Of a DNA stretch of 64,000 nt, positions 1 to 9,384 are shown in pieces; the stretch's first letter is position 1; each line of letters begins with the position of its first letter. Made by a program: the position numbers and the translations under genes. The DNA is from an uncultured Dokdonia sp. (GTDB lineage: Bacteria; Bacteroidota; Bacteroidia; Flavobacteriales; Flavobacteriaceae): NCBI GenBank assembly GCA_938002835.1, contig CALKZS010000010.1, forward strand, positions 38,305 to 102,304, read 5' to 3'. Under the pieces are notes generated by a model. It saw only the letters and a list, made by a program, of their open reading frames with translations, did no database searches and was not told the origin of the DNA.

Positions 1-119
1 TTCGCAAAAGTGTAAAAAAACAATCACAACTGTAACAAATTAAATAATCTGTGATCATTATTATGACAGTATGAAATCCATTTTGTCTTAATACAAATTA
101 TATCATCAATCACAGTATT

Positions 120-995
120 ATGAAAACAATCAACTACCTGGTTATTATTCTATGCATTTGCTTTTCTTGTAAAAAACCTACCTCATCTGATAATAAGGAT
201 GATATCTCAAAAACACCTCAACTCTCTAGTATAGATACTTTCTTTCCTGAAGAAAAAACGAAAGTTCTTGTTGTAGGTACTTTTCACTTTAACTATCCAG
301 GTCTTGACACTCATAAAATAGATGAGACTAATAAAATAGATGTTTTAAAAGAACCAAAAAAATCTGAAGTCACAGAACTTGTAAATTATATAAAGCGTTT
401 TAAGCCTACTAAAATTGCCATTGAAGCACTAGAAGGATATGGTTGGAATACTAAATATAAAGAATATCAAAATGGCGAGCATAGACAAAAAAGAGATGAA
501 CGTTTCCAACTTGCAATGCGCATCGCAATGGATTTACAACTAGACACATTATACCCCATAGATGCTAGAACACTTTCTAATGATTTGTGGAAAAGTGATT
601 CATTATTTTATGATTCACTTACATCAAAAATAGATTGGGAAGTAAAAGACCCATATTGGGATAAGGCGGTAAAATATTTAGATAATAACGAAAAAGAAAT
701 TAGTAATGTAAAACTACTAGATTATTTTAAAGATATGAATAGTAGAAAAAATCATAATTTTAATTATGGATTATACCTCACAGGTAACTTCTCTACTGGC
801 AGATATCAAGGAGCAGATCACCTTTCGATGTGGTGGTATAATCGCAATGCTCGTATTTTTTCAAATATCATAAAGATAAAACCTTCTAAAGAAGATCGAG
901 TTCTAGTTATTATGGGTAATGGTCACGCCGCTTTATTACGACAATTTATTGAAGCGTCGCCTCAGTTTGAATTTATAGAGTTTGATAGTTTATAA
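120..995 (+). CDS. DUF5694-like (TraB-related) lipoprotein
   Basis: The N-terminus is a lipoprotein signal ending in FSC at about residue 17, so the protein is probably membrane-anchored. The body starts with KVLVVGTFHFNYPG followed by IAIEALEGYG, and has a late GNGHAALLRQF segment. This layout (GTFH, conserved Glu, GxGH) is that of the DUF5694 / TraB-Tiki-like superfamily, whose members may be metal-dependent hydrolases. The substrate is unknown. The gene is single, and a strong bidirectional hairpin follows it directly. Family assignment is from motif recognition; function is not established. Confidence 0.7.
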   Translation: MKTINYLVIILCICFSCKKPTSSDNKDDISKTPQLSSIDTFFPEEKTKVLVVGTFHFNYPGLDTHKIDETNKIDVLKEPKKSEVTELVNYIKRFKPTKIAIEALEGYGWNTKYKEYQNGEHRQKRDERFQLAMRIAMDLQLDTLYPIDARTLSNDLWKSDSLFYDSLTSKIDWEVKDPYWDKAVKYLDNNEKEISNVKLLDYFKDMNSRKNHNFNYGLYLTGNFSTGRYQGADHLSMWWYNRNARIFSNIIKIKPSKEDRVLVIMGNGHAALLRQFIEASPQFEFIEFDSL

Positions 996-1036
996 AACAA
1001 AGATGCTCGACTTAAAAAGTTGAGCATCTTTGTTTT
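996..1036. terminator. Bidirectional terminator hairpin
   Basis: A stem of about 15 bp (AAAGATGCTC paired with GAGCATCTTT) flanked by A-rich and T-rich runs lies between two convergent genes, so it can serve both strands. Confidence 0.8.
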
Positions 1037-1053
1037 CTTAATAAAGTTATAGA

Positions 1054-1710
1054 TTATAATCTATACCCAATACTAAAAGTAAAGTATTGATTTGTTCCAG
1101 TTCCATTAACCAAGAAATTATCTTCATTTGCAATAGTCCCAGATGTAGAAATATCATCTGTATCTACAAAAGGAAGTGATACCGCACTATCGTCCTCAAA
1201 TACTTCAAGGAAACCTTTAGTAAATCTCGCTTCTAAGAATAGATTATCTGTAATAAAATATCCGACCGATCCAAATGCAGAAAAGTCAAATGATGTAAAA
1301 TCATCAGTTTGCTCAAAGAAAGAAATTTTAACACCTATTTGAGGACCAGCCATTACATATAACCTACTAAGGTTAATACGAAGTCCCATTGGTAACTGTA
1401 GATTATCATAACGTACTCCTTCAAATTTATTTCCTTGAGAAGAAAATACTAACTCGGGCTGAAAACTTATTTTATTGTTAAGTTCAAATTCTGCTGTAAA
1501 AGCTGCACTAAATCCTAGTCTACCTTGGTCTACCGAATTAAAAGCATTTATAGGAGTTTCTCCTGCGATGTTTGCAACATCAAAGTCTAACGAGCTTATT
1601 TGACTATAGTTTACTCCTAATTTAAAACCAAAACGGGTTCCTTGACTATATAATTGAGAGCTACAAACGCATATAAAAAATAGTAGGAAAATTGATAATT
1701 TTTTTTTCAT
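1054..1710 (-). CDS. PorT-like outer membrane beta-barrel protein
   Basis: 218 residues with a Sec signal (hydrophobic stretch, cleavage near QLYSQG). The remainder alternates hydrophobic and polar residues with aromatic girdles (RFGFKLGVNYSQISS, KISFQPELVFSSQG, LYVMAGPQIGVKISF, NLFLEARFTKGF) and ends in YFTFSIGYRL, a C-terminal beta-signal. This is the typical build of the small PorT-family outer membrane barrels (about 8 strands) common in Flavobacteria. The exact role is unknown. It is convergent with the upstream lipoprotein gene and shares its terminator. Confidence 0.8.
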   Translation of the reverse strand: MKKKLSIFLLFFICVCSSQLYSQGTRFGFKLGVNYSQISSLDFDVANIAGETPINAFNSVDQGRLGFSAAFTAEFELNNKISFQPELVFSSQGNKFEGVRYDNLQLPMGLRINLSRLYVMAGPQIGVKISFFEQTDDFTSFDFSAFGSVGYFITDNLFLEARFTKGFLEVFEDDSAVSLPFVDTDDISTSGTIANEDNFLVNGTGTNQYFTFSIGYRL

Positions 1711-1827
1711 TCTGAATTGTAATAATAGTTATACTTAAAAATTAAATTTACATAGGGATTATTTAAAAAATAAAAGTCTATTTATCGCGCAAATATACAG
1801 CTATAATTTAATTATGTAATAATTTTC

Positions 1828-2712
1828 TTACTTATCATATAGACTTTTTATAATTCCATCGGAGAGTCCTATCTTAGGAACTATAATTTGTTTTGCATTT
1901 GAACACTTTGTTGCTAGTAAATAAATACGTAATGCAGGTATAATTACATCTGCCCTATCTGGGTTAAGAGAAAGTTTTAAAATACGTTCTTCATAGCTCA
2001 TATCACTAAGCTCACTATACAATTGAGATAAATATAAATATGATAATGTCTTTCCTGGTTTTTTAGAACTCAATTTAAATACCTTATTAATATTACCTCC
2101 AGAACCTATTAAATCAATATACTTAAAATCCTTTGTTTGTTCTATAATCCATTTTTTAAATACTTCCCAATCGTTTTCTGAAACTAAATCGTTAAGTAAA
2201 CGTACCGTTCCTATTTTAAACGATTTAGAAGCTATTACTTTGCCTTTATTATAAATGGTTAACTCTGTACTACCACCTCCTACATCAACATATATATAAG
2301 TTCTATCTTCTTTAATAAAACTCTGTAGGTCTGTCTTGGCAATAATAGCTGCTTCCTCTTCGCCATCTATAATATCTATTTGAATACCTGTTTGCTTTTT
2401 TATTGCTTTTGCAAAAGCATAACCATTACTAGCATCTCTCATCGCACTTGTAGCACAGGCTCGATAACACTCTACTTGATGTGCCTTCATAAGAAGTTTA
2501 AATGCTAGAATTGCATCTAACATACGTTGTTTATTTTTTGAAGAGATTTCTCCCTTCAAAAAAACATCTTCTCCCAATCTTATAGGAACCCTTACTAATG
2601 CATTTTTTTTAAAAAGTGTAGGATTACCTGGAGTCTCTATAATATTAGATATAAGAAGGCGTATGGCATTAGACCCAATATCTATAGCGGCATATTTTTT
2701 TATGGTGAGCAT
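1828..2712 (-). CDS. ppx: Exopolyphosphatase / GppA-type phosphatase
   Basis: An actin-like ASKHA-fold phosphatase. YAAIDIGSNAIRLLI (phosphate 1 loop) is at residues 7-21, TSAMRDASNG near 90, and YVDVGGGSTELTIY (phosphate 2 loop) near 140. At 294 residues it matches the short one-module Ppx/GppA form. It starts 3 nt after the ppk1 stop in the operon pdxH-sixA-ppk1-ppx, so hydrolysis of polyphosphate (or pppGpp) is coupled genetically to its synthesis. The choice between polyphosphate and pppGpp as substrate cannot be made from sequence alone; the neighbour favours polyphosphate. Confidence 0.92.
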   Translation of the reverse strand: MLTIKKYAAIDIGSNAIRLLISNIIETPGNPTLFKKNALVRVPIRLGEDVFLKGEISSKNKQRMLDAILAFKLLMKAHQVECYRACATSAMRDASNGYAFAKAIKKQTGIQIDIIDGEEEAAIIAKTDLQSFIKEDRTYIYVDVGGGSTELTIYNKGKVIASKSFKIGTVRLLNDLVSENDWEVFKKWIIEQTKDFKYIDLIGSGGNINKVFKLSSKKPGKTLSYLYLSQLYSELSDMSYEERILKLSLNPDRADVIIPALRIYLLATKCSNAKQIIVPKIGLSDGIIKSLYDK

Positions 2713-2715
2713 TAA

Positions 2716-4779
2716 TTATTTATTGAGTTTCTTTACGTAATAATTATATGCTTCAAATTGCGATCTTATAAATGGCATATCATCTTTTTTATAGCGATTA
2801 TCCATTTCCTTATTTAGAATTCGTGCTTTTACATTATCGTTCCAAGAGATCATATGAGTGTCTATAATTTCTTTTTTTACATCTGTATCATAAATAGGGA
2901 CCGATACTTCTACCCTATTATCAAGATTACGTGTCATCCAGTCTGATGACGATAAGTATACTTTTTCAGTTCCTTCTTCTCCAAAAATATACACTCTAGG
3001 ATGCTCTAAAAATTTATCGATTACACTAATCACCTCTATGTTTTCACTTAGCCCTGATACACCAGGTATTAAGCAACATATTCCTCTAACAATCATCTGA
3101 ATCTTTACGCCTGCTGCACTTGCTTCATATAATTTATCAATGATCTCATAATTTGAGATACTGTTGAGTTTTAGACGTATAAAACCATTTCCTCCATTTT
3201 GAGCAATTTCCATTTGCTCTGCAATAAGTTCATACATTCTTGTACGAGAATAGTGTGGAGATACAATGAGGTGTTTATACTTATTTACTATATAGTTAGT
3301 GTCAAAGAAATTAAATAATTTATTTAAATCTTTAAGAATCTCTTTATTAGATGTAAAGAGTGTATAGTCTGTATAAATACGAGCTGTTGCGTGATTAAAA
3401 TTACCTGTACTTATAAACCCATATCGCTTTATCTTTTCTCCTTCTTGACGCTCTATTACACATACTTTACTATGCACTTTTAATCCAGGGACACCAAAGA
3501 TCATACGTACGCCTTCATTTTGCATTTTCTTTGCATAGCGCATATTAGACTCCTCATCAAAACGTGCTCGCAATTCTATCTGTACAGTAACTTCTTTACC
3601 ATTTTGTGCCGCATTAATGAGCGCACTTGCAATACTTGAAATTTTTGCAAGACGATAAATAGTAATTTTTATAGATTTTACTTTAGGATCTAACGCTGCT
3701 TCTCTTAAAAATTTAATGGTATATGAAAAACTTTGGTAGGGAGTATATTGAAGAAAATCGCGTTTTGCTACTGTCATTAGTATACTATCTTCTAGAGGAA
3801 CTCCAGGTATTTCCAAAGGTTTTACTCTTTCATAATACAGCTCCTTACGACCTAGAGATGGAAAATCCATATAGTCTTTTCGATTGTGATACTTACCACC
3901 TGGAATAATACTATCGATACGTTCTATTCCTAATTTTTTAAGTAAAAATTGTAATGTAGATTGCTCTATTGTTTTATCATATACAAAGCGTACTGGTTCT
4001 CCGTCTTCTCGTCCTTTAACACTGCGAGTGAGCTTTTCAAGAAAACTCTTTCCTAAATCAGATTCTATATCTAACTCTGCATCACGAGTTATTTTTATCA
4101 TATGCGAGGTAATACTCGAATAATCAAAAATATTAAATATGGTATCTAGATTATATCTTATAATATCATCTAAAATCATTATATAATCTTTACCATCTAC
4201 TTTAGGTAATACCACAAAACGATCTACGGTACTTGGTATTTCTAACAATGCATATAATGGCTTGTCACCTTCTTTAAGAACCATTTTTACCATTAAATAG
4301 GCATCAAGATCCTGTATACGTGGTAATTCTACATCTTCTCGTAAGATAATAGTTTCTATGGCTAGCGCTACTTTTTCGGTAAAAAACTCTTTTATAAAAT
4401 CTTTATGTTCTTTTAATGAAATTGTATTTTCATCTACTCTATAAATATTTTCGTTCTCTAACTTTTTATAAATATCATCTAGTATCTCCAGGCTTACAGC
4501 TTGCTGTTCTATAACAATCTCTGTGATTTTCTCAAGTAACACTTGTGCCGAATAGACTCCTAACGCTTTTCTTCCTCTTTTACCTGCATCTACAATACGA
4601 CGTACTGTTGCATAACGCACTCTAAAAAATTCGTCCAGATTATTAGAAAAAATCCCTAAAAACCTAAACCGTTCTATGAGCGGCACACTCTCATCTGCTG
4701 CTTCTTGAAGAACTCTAGCGTTAAATTGCAACCAGCTTAATTCACGGTTTATATATCTTTTTTCGTCTGTATCTGTCAT
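2716..4779 (-). CDS. ppk1: Polyphosphate kinase 1
   Basis: 687 residues, the full PPK1 length. It makes polyphosphate from ATP reversibly at the membrane. The N-terminal domain begins RYINRELSWLQFNARVLQEA, the PPK1 signature. The phosphorylated histidine lies in LKVHSKVCVIE near residue 435, followed by GNFNHATARIYTDYTLFT; a second conserved histidine is in FLEHPRVYIFG near 590. The start codon overlaps the sixA stop by one base (TAATG), and ppx follows after 3 nt, so translation of the three is probably coupled. Confidence 0.97.
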   Translation of the reverse strand: MTDTDEKRYINRELSWLQFNARVLQEAADESVPLIERFRFLGIFSNNLDEFFRVRYATVRRIVDAGKRGRKALGVYSAQVLLEKITEIVIEQQAVSLEILDDIYKKLENENIYRVDENTISLKEHKDFIKEFFTEKVALAIETIILREDVELPRIQDLDAYLMVKMVLKEGDKPLYALLEIPSTVDRFVVLPKVDGKDYIMILDDIIRYNLDTIFNIFDYSSITSHMIKITRDAELDIESDLGKSFLEKLTRSVKGREDGEPVRFVYDKTIEQSTLQFLLKKLGIERIDSIIPGGKYHNRKDYMDFPSLGRKELYYERVKPLEIPGVPLEDSILMTVAKRDFLQYTPYQSFSYTIKFLREAALDPKVKSIKITIYRLAKISSIASALINAAQNGKEVTVQIELRARFDEESNMRYAKKMQNEGVRMIFGVPGLKVHSKVCVIERQEGEKIKRYGFISTGNFNHATARIYTDYTLFTSNKEILKDLNKLFNFFDTNYIVNKYKHLIVSPHYSRTRMYELIAEQMEIAQNGGNGFIRLKLNSISNYEIIDKLYEASAAGVKIQMIVRGICCLIPGVSGLSENIEVISVIDKFLEHPRVYIFGEEGTEKVYLSSSDWMTRNLDNRVEVSVPIYDTDVKKEIIDTHMISWNDNVKARILNKEMDNRYKKDDMPFIRSQFEAYNYYVKKLNK

Positions 4780-5264
4780 TATCTTAATTCTTTTGGGGAG
4801 ATTGTATATAAAGTCTGACCTAATGAAAGATCACTCCATTTATCTATATCAAAGGCGATGGCGGTAAATGCAGCTGTAGCTACATTATCTATTTGTTTAT
4901 CTCCATACGCATTAACAAAATTAGTCATCGCGTTGTTATGACCAAAAACCATCAAGCAACTAATAGCATTGTCACAGGCCTGTATTACTTTTACAAGATC
5001 CTGACCAGCAAAGTCATATAATGTATGATCTAGTACAATGTCTTTCTCAGGAATGTTATATGCCTGCGCAAAAAATAATGCTGTTGTCTTTGCTCTCAGT
5101 GCGTCACTACTTAACAACAATTCTGGTTTGTCCATCTTTTCTGCTATATGCGCAGCCACTATAGGAGCCTCTTTAAGGCCTCTTTCATTAAGTGGTCTCT
5201 CGTGATCTATCACATCAAATTCCCAGCTAGATTTTGCGTGTCTTACTAAATAAACTGTTTTCAT
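4779..5264 (-). CDS. sixA: SixA-type histidine phosphatase
   Basis: A short histidine-phosphatase superfamily member. YLVRHAKSSW carries the RHG-like catalytic His, and HERPLNERG and the later VFGHNNAMTNF give the second catalytic His. SixA of E. coli removes phosphate from histidine phosphotransfer domains; here the operon with ppk1 and ppx suggests phosphate metabolism, but that is inference. I placed the start at the ATG two codons inside the longest frame, 2 nt after the pdxH stop; the longer frame begins with TTG. About 161 residues, normal for the family. Confidence 0.85.
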   Translation of the reverse strand: MKTVYLVRHAKSSWEFDVIDHERPLNERGLKEAPIVAAHIAEKMDKPELLLSSDALRAKTTALFFAQAYNIPEKDIVLDHTLYDFAGQDLVKVIQACDNAISCLMVFGHNNAMTNFVNAYGDKQIDNVATAAFTAIAFDIDKWSDLSLGQTLYTISPKELR

Positions 5265-5266
5265 AA

Positions 5267-5911
5267 TCAAGGAGCTAATCGTTCTTTAATCCATTTATTA
5301 TTTTCTAAGCGATATTGTATCCTATCGTGCAATCTACTTGGTCTTCCTTGCCAGAACTCTATAGAAACAGGCTTTACAATATAACCTCCCCAATGTGATG
5401 GGCGTGGTACAGCCTTGTGTTCGTATTTCGCTTTAAGCGAAACCATCTTTTCTTCCAAAACACTTCTGTCTTTTATCACTGTACTTTGATCTGACACTAA
5501 AGCGCCTAACTGACTTGACTTGGGACGTGCATTAAAATAGGTGTCAGATCTATCTGTAGTTACTTTAGATATGATTCCCTTGATAATTACTTGTCTTTCT
5601 AAATTAGGCCAGAAAAATGAGATCCCCACTTGATTGTGATGGGAAATACTTACTCCTTTTTCACTATTATAATTTGTATAAAAAACAAAGCCTTCTTGAT
5701 CATATTCTTTAAGTAATACTATTCTAGATTTTACAAAACCATCTGTTCCCAATGTAGCAACTGTCATCGCATTAGGTTCTTGTACTCCTCCCGCATCTTC
5801 AACTTCTTTAAACCAAGAAGCAAATTGCACCATAGGATCTTGAGCTGTTGTCTCCAGCAAAAGTTCTCCTTTTTCGTATGATTCTCTATAATTATGTAAG
5901 TCTCTATTCAT
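5267..5911 (-). CDS. pdxH: Pyridoxamine 5'-phosphate oxidase
   Basis: An FMN-dependent oxidase converting pyridoxamine/pyridoxine 5'-phosphate to PLP, the last step of vitamin B6 salvage and synthesis. Diagnostic segments: AMTVATLGTDGFVKSRIVLLK and FVFYTNYNSEKG (FMN-binding), FFWPNLERQV, YFNARPKSSQLGA, and the C-terminal IEFWQGRPSRLHDR with the closing RLAP. About 214 residues, the usual length. The ATG at 5911 is preferred over a TTG one codon upstream. It is first in the operon with sixA, ppk1 and ppx; there is no obvious metabolic link with polyphosphate. Confidence 0.97.
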   Translation of the reverse strand: MNRDLHNYRESYEKGELLLETTAQDPMVQFASWFKEVEDAGGVQEPNAMTVATLGTDGFVKSRIVLLKEYDQEGFVFYTNYNSEKGVSISHHNQVGISFFWPNLERQVIIKGIISKVTTDRSDTYFNARPKSSQLGALVSDQSTVIKDRSVLEEKMVSLKAKYEHKAVPRPSHWGGYIVKPVSIEFWQGRPSRLHDRIQYRLENNKWIKERLAP

Positions 5912-6002
5912 CAAAGCTAAGATACAAATAGCGTGATGAAGATAAAAGCTAGAATTACTAAGACTATATGTTAATAATTAACATTTTATGATATTGTTAT
6001 AA

Positions 6003-6020
6003 CCGCTTTCGCGAAAGCGG
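6003..6020. repeat. GCTTTCGCGAAAGC palindrome, copy 1
   Basis: Perfect 18 bp palindrome with CCG/CGG outer arms, between the 3' end of the small gene after rnz and the pdxH start. Confidence 0.95.
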
Positions 6021-6049
6021 GCAAAGAAATAGAAAATAAAAGCTTCTTT

Positions 6050-6460
6050 TTACTTCTTTAAAAACCCTTTTTTAATGAGCATTTTACGCACTTTATCATT
6101 GTGTTTTCTTATACGGGTAAATTCTTCATAATCCATATCGTCATCTTCAATGGCTTGTGCCCCAAACTGTCCTTCAAAATTATCTAACATCTCTGTTCGA
6201 TTTGTCGTGATATTATATCTTCTATGTTCTGTATACCCATCTGCATTTAAAAAATACTCACAGATATATTGATCTTCTATCACAAAAATTTTAAAAGCAA
6301 TACTAATACTATCCTTTACCGAGTTAGATCCATAGGTTTTATGTACTTTTTTGAGCTTTACGTCTGGATTTACAAGAAATAAATTGCGAGGTATTAGTAT
6401 ATCAAAATGCTCTTGCAACCTTGCTAGTATGGGTTTTGCTATTTTTTTTTCTTCCTCCAT
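6050..6460 (-). CDS. Conserved hypothetical protein downstream of rnz
   Basis: 136 residues, soluble, charged, with no signal or membrane segment. The N-terminal part (IAKPILARLQEHFDILIPRN) looks helical and the middle alternates like a beta-sheet (SISIAFKIFVIEDQYICEYF, then TEHRRYNITTN). The C-terminus is acidic, then basic (IEDDDMDYEEF, VRKMLIKKGFLKK). It starts 12 nt after the rnz stop and ends the pyrR-pyrB-rnz operon. I do not recognise a named family. Being last in a nucleotide/tRNA-processing operon hints at a housekeeping role but shows nothing specific. Confidence 0.75.
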   Translation of the reverse strand: MEEEKKIAKPILARLQEHFDILIPRNLFLVNPDVKLKKVHKTYGSNSVKDSISIAFKIFVIEDQYICEYFLNADGYTEHRRYNITTNRTEMLDNFEGQFGAQAIEDDDMDYEEFTRIRKHNDKVRKMLIKKGFLKK

Positions 6461-6472
6461 TGGTTATTCTTT

Positions 6473-7393
6473 TTAAAAGACAAATGTTTTACCGTCTTCT
6501 GCAATATCAACATTTTTAAAATAAGGAGCTGCCTCTTTAATAAAAAGACTCAAATCTCCATATCTTGTAGAAAAATGTCCCAAAATAAGATGCTCTACTG
6601 CTGCTTTTGAAGCAATTTGTGCTGCTTGGGCAGCAGTGCTATGTCCTGTAGGTTTACAAAGATGCGCGTGAGACTCTAAAAAAGTACTTTCGTGATATAA
6701 TACTGTCACGCCCTTTATTTGTGGTATTATAGATTCTTTATATCTGGTATCACTACAAAAAGCATAGCTCTTTGCTGGAGCAGGGTCAAAAGTAATCTCA
6801 CTATTTTTTATAACAGTTCCATTATCTAAAGTGACATCTCCTCCTTGTTTAATCTTAGAGTAATATACCTTATCTATCTCTAGATTGAGACAAGTGTTTA
6901 TGTCTAGTTTACGTTCTCCTATTTTTTCTTGAAAAAGAAACCCATTTGCATATATACGGTGTTTAAGAGGTATCGTTGTTACTGTTAATTTATCATTCTC
7001 AAAAATGACAGTAGGCGTTTTACTATCAAGCTCAGAAAAATGTAACGGATAGCTTGTATAGGTTTCTGTTAGTTTTAATTGTAATAAAACAATCTCTTTA
7101 ATACCTACTGGGCCATAAATGGTAAGAGGTTTTGTACGTTTTAATAAACTAAAGGTATTTATTACTCCCATTAACCCAAAGAAATGATCTCCGTGTAAAT
7201 GCGATATAAAAATATGGTGAATGCTAGAAAACTTAATTTTATTGCGCCTTAAGGCTACTTGAGTTCCTTCGCCACAGTCTATGAGAAATAAATGATTTCT
7301 TATATTGAGTACCTGAGAAGTTGTGTTTTTATAGGCTCCAGGAGCTCCGGCATAACAACCTAAAATAGTAAGATGCAATTGATGTGTAGACAT
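6473..7393 (-). CDS. rnz: Ribonuclease Z
   Basis: A metallo-beta-lactamase-fold endonuclease that trims the 3' end of tRNA precursors. FISHLHGDHFFGLMG contains the HxHxDH zinc motif near residue 63. Further metal ligands fall in AFCSDTRY (Asp) and LILGHFSTRY (His), and YHESTFL is typical of RNase Z. 306 residues, the short (bacterial, dimeric) form. The gene is 10 nt downstream of the small STAS-like gene, in the pyrimidine operon. Confidence 0.96.
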   Translation of the reverse strand: MSTHQLHLTILGCYAGAPGAYKNTTSQVLNIRNHLFLIDCGEGTQVALRRNKIKFSSIHHIFISHLHGDHFFGLMGVINTFSLLKRTKPLTIYGPVGIKEIVLLQLKLTETYTSYPLHFSELDSKTPTVIFENDKLTVTTIPLKHRIYANGFLFQEKIGERKLDINTCLNLEIDKVYYSKIKQGGDVTLDNGTVIKNSEITFDPAPAKSYAFCSDTRYKESIIPQIKGVTVLYHESTFLESHAHLCKPTGHSTAAQAAQIASKAAVEHLILGHFSTRYGDLSLFIKEAAPYFKNVDIAEDGKTFVF

Positions 7394-7403
7394 AGCGTGA
7401 GTT

Positions 7404-7739
7404 TTAAAAACTTAAATCACGTTCTATCTCTTCCATACTTATGATATCTTCTGCCTCTTGTAGTGTGGGTACGACAATGATCTCATCAGGAATAAGGTCA
7501 TAATCAATACCTGTATTTACAATCACAAATGATTTGCTAGCGGCACGTTGATCATTTGAAATTTTTAAAAATGATAGTAATTCTTCTAAGGTAAGCTTAT
7601 TGTATTTTAAAAGGTCTACTACGATATTTTTTTCACCATATGTCGATGGTATTACTATTTCTAAGTAGCTAGCAAAATCTAATACATCATCGCGCTCATC
7701 TTCTAGAATGACACAGGTATCTTTTGAGGTAATCTTCAT
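7404..7739 (-). CDS. Small STAS-like protein between pyrB and rnz
   Basis: 111 residues with no signal peptide. The order of elements (CVILEDERDDVLDFASYLE, NIVVDLLKYNKLTLEELLSF, KSFVIVNTGID, VVPTLQEAEDIISMEEIERD) resembles a STAS/anti-sigma-antagonist fold: a buried strand NIVVDLL, a helix, a strand FVIVN, and a closing helix after VPTLQEA. I see no confident phosphorylatable serine. It starts 1 nt after the pyrB stop and 10 nt before rnz, so it is co-translated with them. The fold call is inference; the role is unknown. Confidence 0.7.
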   Translation of the reverse strand: MKITSKDTCVILEDERDDVLDFASYLEIVIPSTYGEKNIVVDLLKYNKLTLEELLSFLKISNDQRAASKSFVIVNTGIDYDLIPDEIIVVPTLQEAEDIISMEEIERDLSF

Positions 7740-7740
7740 T

Positions 7741-8670
7741 TTATTGTTTAATTTTTGAAGCTAGTAAATATATTACTGCCATACGAACTGCCACACCGTT
7801 TTGTACTTGATCAAGTATAATAGCGTGATCTGAGTCTGCCACATCACTAGTGATCTCTACTCCTCTATTTATAGGTCCAGGGTGCATTATTACAATCTCT
7901 TTATCTAAAGAATCTAGTAATGTCTTATCTACACCATACTGCTGGGTATACTCTCGTGTACTCGGAAAGTAACTTATATCCATACGTTCATTTTGCACAC
8001 GTAGCATATTTGCTACATCACACCATTCTAATGCTTTACGTAAGTCTAGCTCTACTTCTACTCCTAGAGATTTAATATGTTTTGGGATTAATGTCTTAGG
8101 ACCACATACTTTTACATTGGCTCCTTGAAGTTTTAATGCATAGATATTAGACAGTGCTACTCTACTATGCAAAATATCACCCACAATGACTACATTTTTA
8201 CCTGCAACATCACCTAGTCGTTCTCGTATAGAGTAACTATCTAATAACGCCTGTGTGGGATGCTCGTGAGCACCATCGCCAGCATTTACAATACTAGCAT
8301 CAATATGTTTAGATAAAAAGACGCCCGCTCCAGGATTAGGGTGACGCATTACCACCATATCTACTTTCATAGATAGGATATTATTTACAGTATCTATAAG
8401 GGTTTCTCCTTTTTTTACAGAAGATGCAGCGGCACTAAAGTTAATTACATCTGCACTTAAACGTTTTTCGGCAAGTTCAAAAGAGAGTTTTGTACGGGTA
8501 CTATTTTCAAAAAAAAGATTTGCAATTGTAATATCTCTTAATGAGGGAACTTTTTTAATAGGGCGATTGATCACTTCCTTAAAATGATCTGCAGTTTTAA
8601 AAATAAGTTCAATATCTGCTTCTGTAATGTATTTTATGCCTAACAGATGATTGACACTTAACTCACTCAT
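7741..8670 (-). CDS. pyrB: Aspartate carbamoyltransferase catalytic subunit
   Basis: Second step of pyrimidine synthesis: carbamoyl phosphate plus aspartate. The carbamoyl-phosphate loop is LFFENSTRTKLSFELAEKRL (STRT near residue 56), followed by SSVKKGETLIDT (the 80s loop with Ser/Lys). The aspartate side shows HPTQALLDSYSI and VIMHPGPINRGVEI (HPGP, 240s region). 309 residues is the usual catalytic-chain length; no pyrI is adjacent. It lies 5 nt downstream of pyrR, as in many pyr operons. Confidence 0.98.
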   Translation of the reverse strand: MSELSVNHLLGIKYITEADIELIFKTADHFKEVINRPIKKVPSLRDITIANLFFENSTRTKLSFELAEKRLSADVINFSAAASSVKKGETLIDTVNNILSMKVDMVVMRHPNPGAGVFLSKHIDASIVNAGDGAHEHPTQALLDSYSIRERLGDVAGKNVVIVGDILHSRVALSNIYALKLQGANVKVCGPKTLIPKHIKSLGVEVELDLRKALEWCDVANMLRVQNERMDISYFPSTREYTQQYGVDKTLLDSLDKEIVIMHPGPINRGVEITSDVADSDHAIILDQVQNGVAVRMAVIYLLASKIKQ

Positions 8671-8675
8671 AATCC

Positions 8676-9215
8676 TTAACTTTTTACTAAATATACGGTG
8701 TCTTCTCCTTCGTTCTCAGTCCAACACACCTTTACCTTTTGATCATTTATCGCATCTACCTGACGTCCTTTATAATCTGGCTGTATCGGTAGATGACGTG
8801 AGAAACGTCTATCTATAAGACATAGTAACTCTACTTCTTGTGGTCTTCCAAAACTTTGCAATGCTGTAAGTGCTGCATTAATACTTCTTCCCGTATATAA
8901 CACATCGTCTATAAAAACAACTTTCTTGTTTTCTACTACAAAGTCTATCTGCGTTGTATTTGCGGCAAGTATTTTTTCAGAACGTCTAAAATCATCACGA
9001 TAAAACGTGATATCAAGACGTCCTAACTTGATATCTTCTATACCATACTCGTTGATTAATAATTGCTTCATACGTTCTGCCAGAAAAACGCCTCTAGGTT
9101 GTATTCCTATGATAACAGTCTCTTTAAAATCTGTATGATTTTCTATTAATTGACAGGCCAGACGATTGAGAATGATATGAATCTCTGTCGCAGTAAGAAG
9201 TACTTTTTGGCTCAT
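8676..9215 (-). CDS. pyrR: PyrR regulator / uracil phosphoribosyltransferase
   Basis: PRTase fold with the PRPP loop VVFIDDVLYTGRSINAALTA (residues about 93-112) and the hood segment LGRLDITFYRDDF, both diagnostic of PyrR. In Gram-positives PyrR attenuates pyr operons by binding mRNA when UMP is high; in Bacteroidota it is often kept next to pyrB, and RNA binding is less certain. I chose the internal ATG (MSQKVLLTATEI), which aligns with PyrR N-termini, over a TTG ten codons upstream. No clear attenuator hairpin is seen between pyrR and pyrB (5 nt). Confidence 0.93.
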   Translation of the reverse strand: MSQKVLLTATEIHIILNRLACQLIENHTDFKETVIIGIQPRGVFLAERMKQLLINEYGIEDIKLGRLDITFYRDDFRRSEKILAANTTQIDFVVENKKVVFIDDVLYTGRSINAALTALQSFGRPQEVELLCLIDRRFSRHLPIQPDYKGRQVDAINDQKVKVCWTENEGEDTVYLVKS

Positions 9216-9242
9216 AGAATGTTTCCGAATCTGTTCGGGGAT

Positions 9243-9250
9243 CAAAGGTA
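9243..9250 (-). promoter_or_regulatory. Possible -7 element of the pyrR operon
   Basis: On the minus strand this reads TACCTTTG, matching the Bacteroidota -7 consensus TAnnTTTG, 28 nt upstream of the pyrR ATG. No good TTTG is present at the expected -33 spacing, so the call is tentative. Confidence 0.4.
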
Positions 9251-9284
9251 CATAATTTAGATAATTATTTATGTAGAGTTATTA

Positions 9285-9300
9285 CGCTTTCGCGAAAGTG
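9285..9300. repeat. GCTTTCGCGAAAGC-type palindrome, copy 2
   Basis: Core CTTTCGCGAAAG intact; one outer base differs (right arm GTG instead of GCG). Intergenic, upstream of pyrR. Confidence 0.9.
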
Positions 9301-9384
9301 GAATAATAGCTATTTTTCCAGTGCATTACATATAAAACTATAGAAAAGATATTTTTAAACAAAAATCATCAATAATGACAATTT

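Noticed and set aside
6003..6020. Palindromes as rho-independent terminators
   Set aside because: No T-runs follow, several lie inside genes, and proper terminators are present separately.
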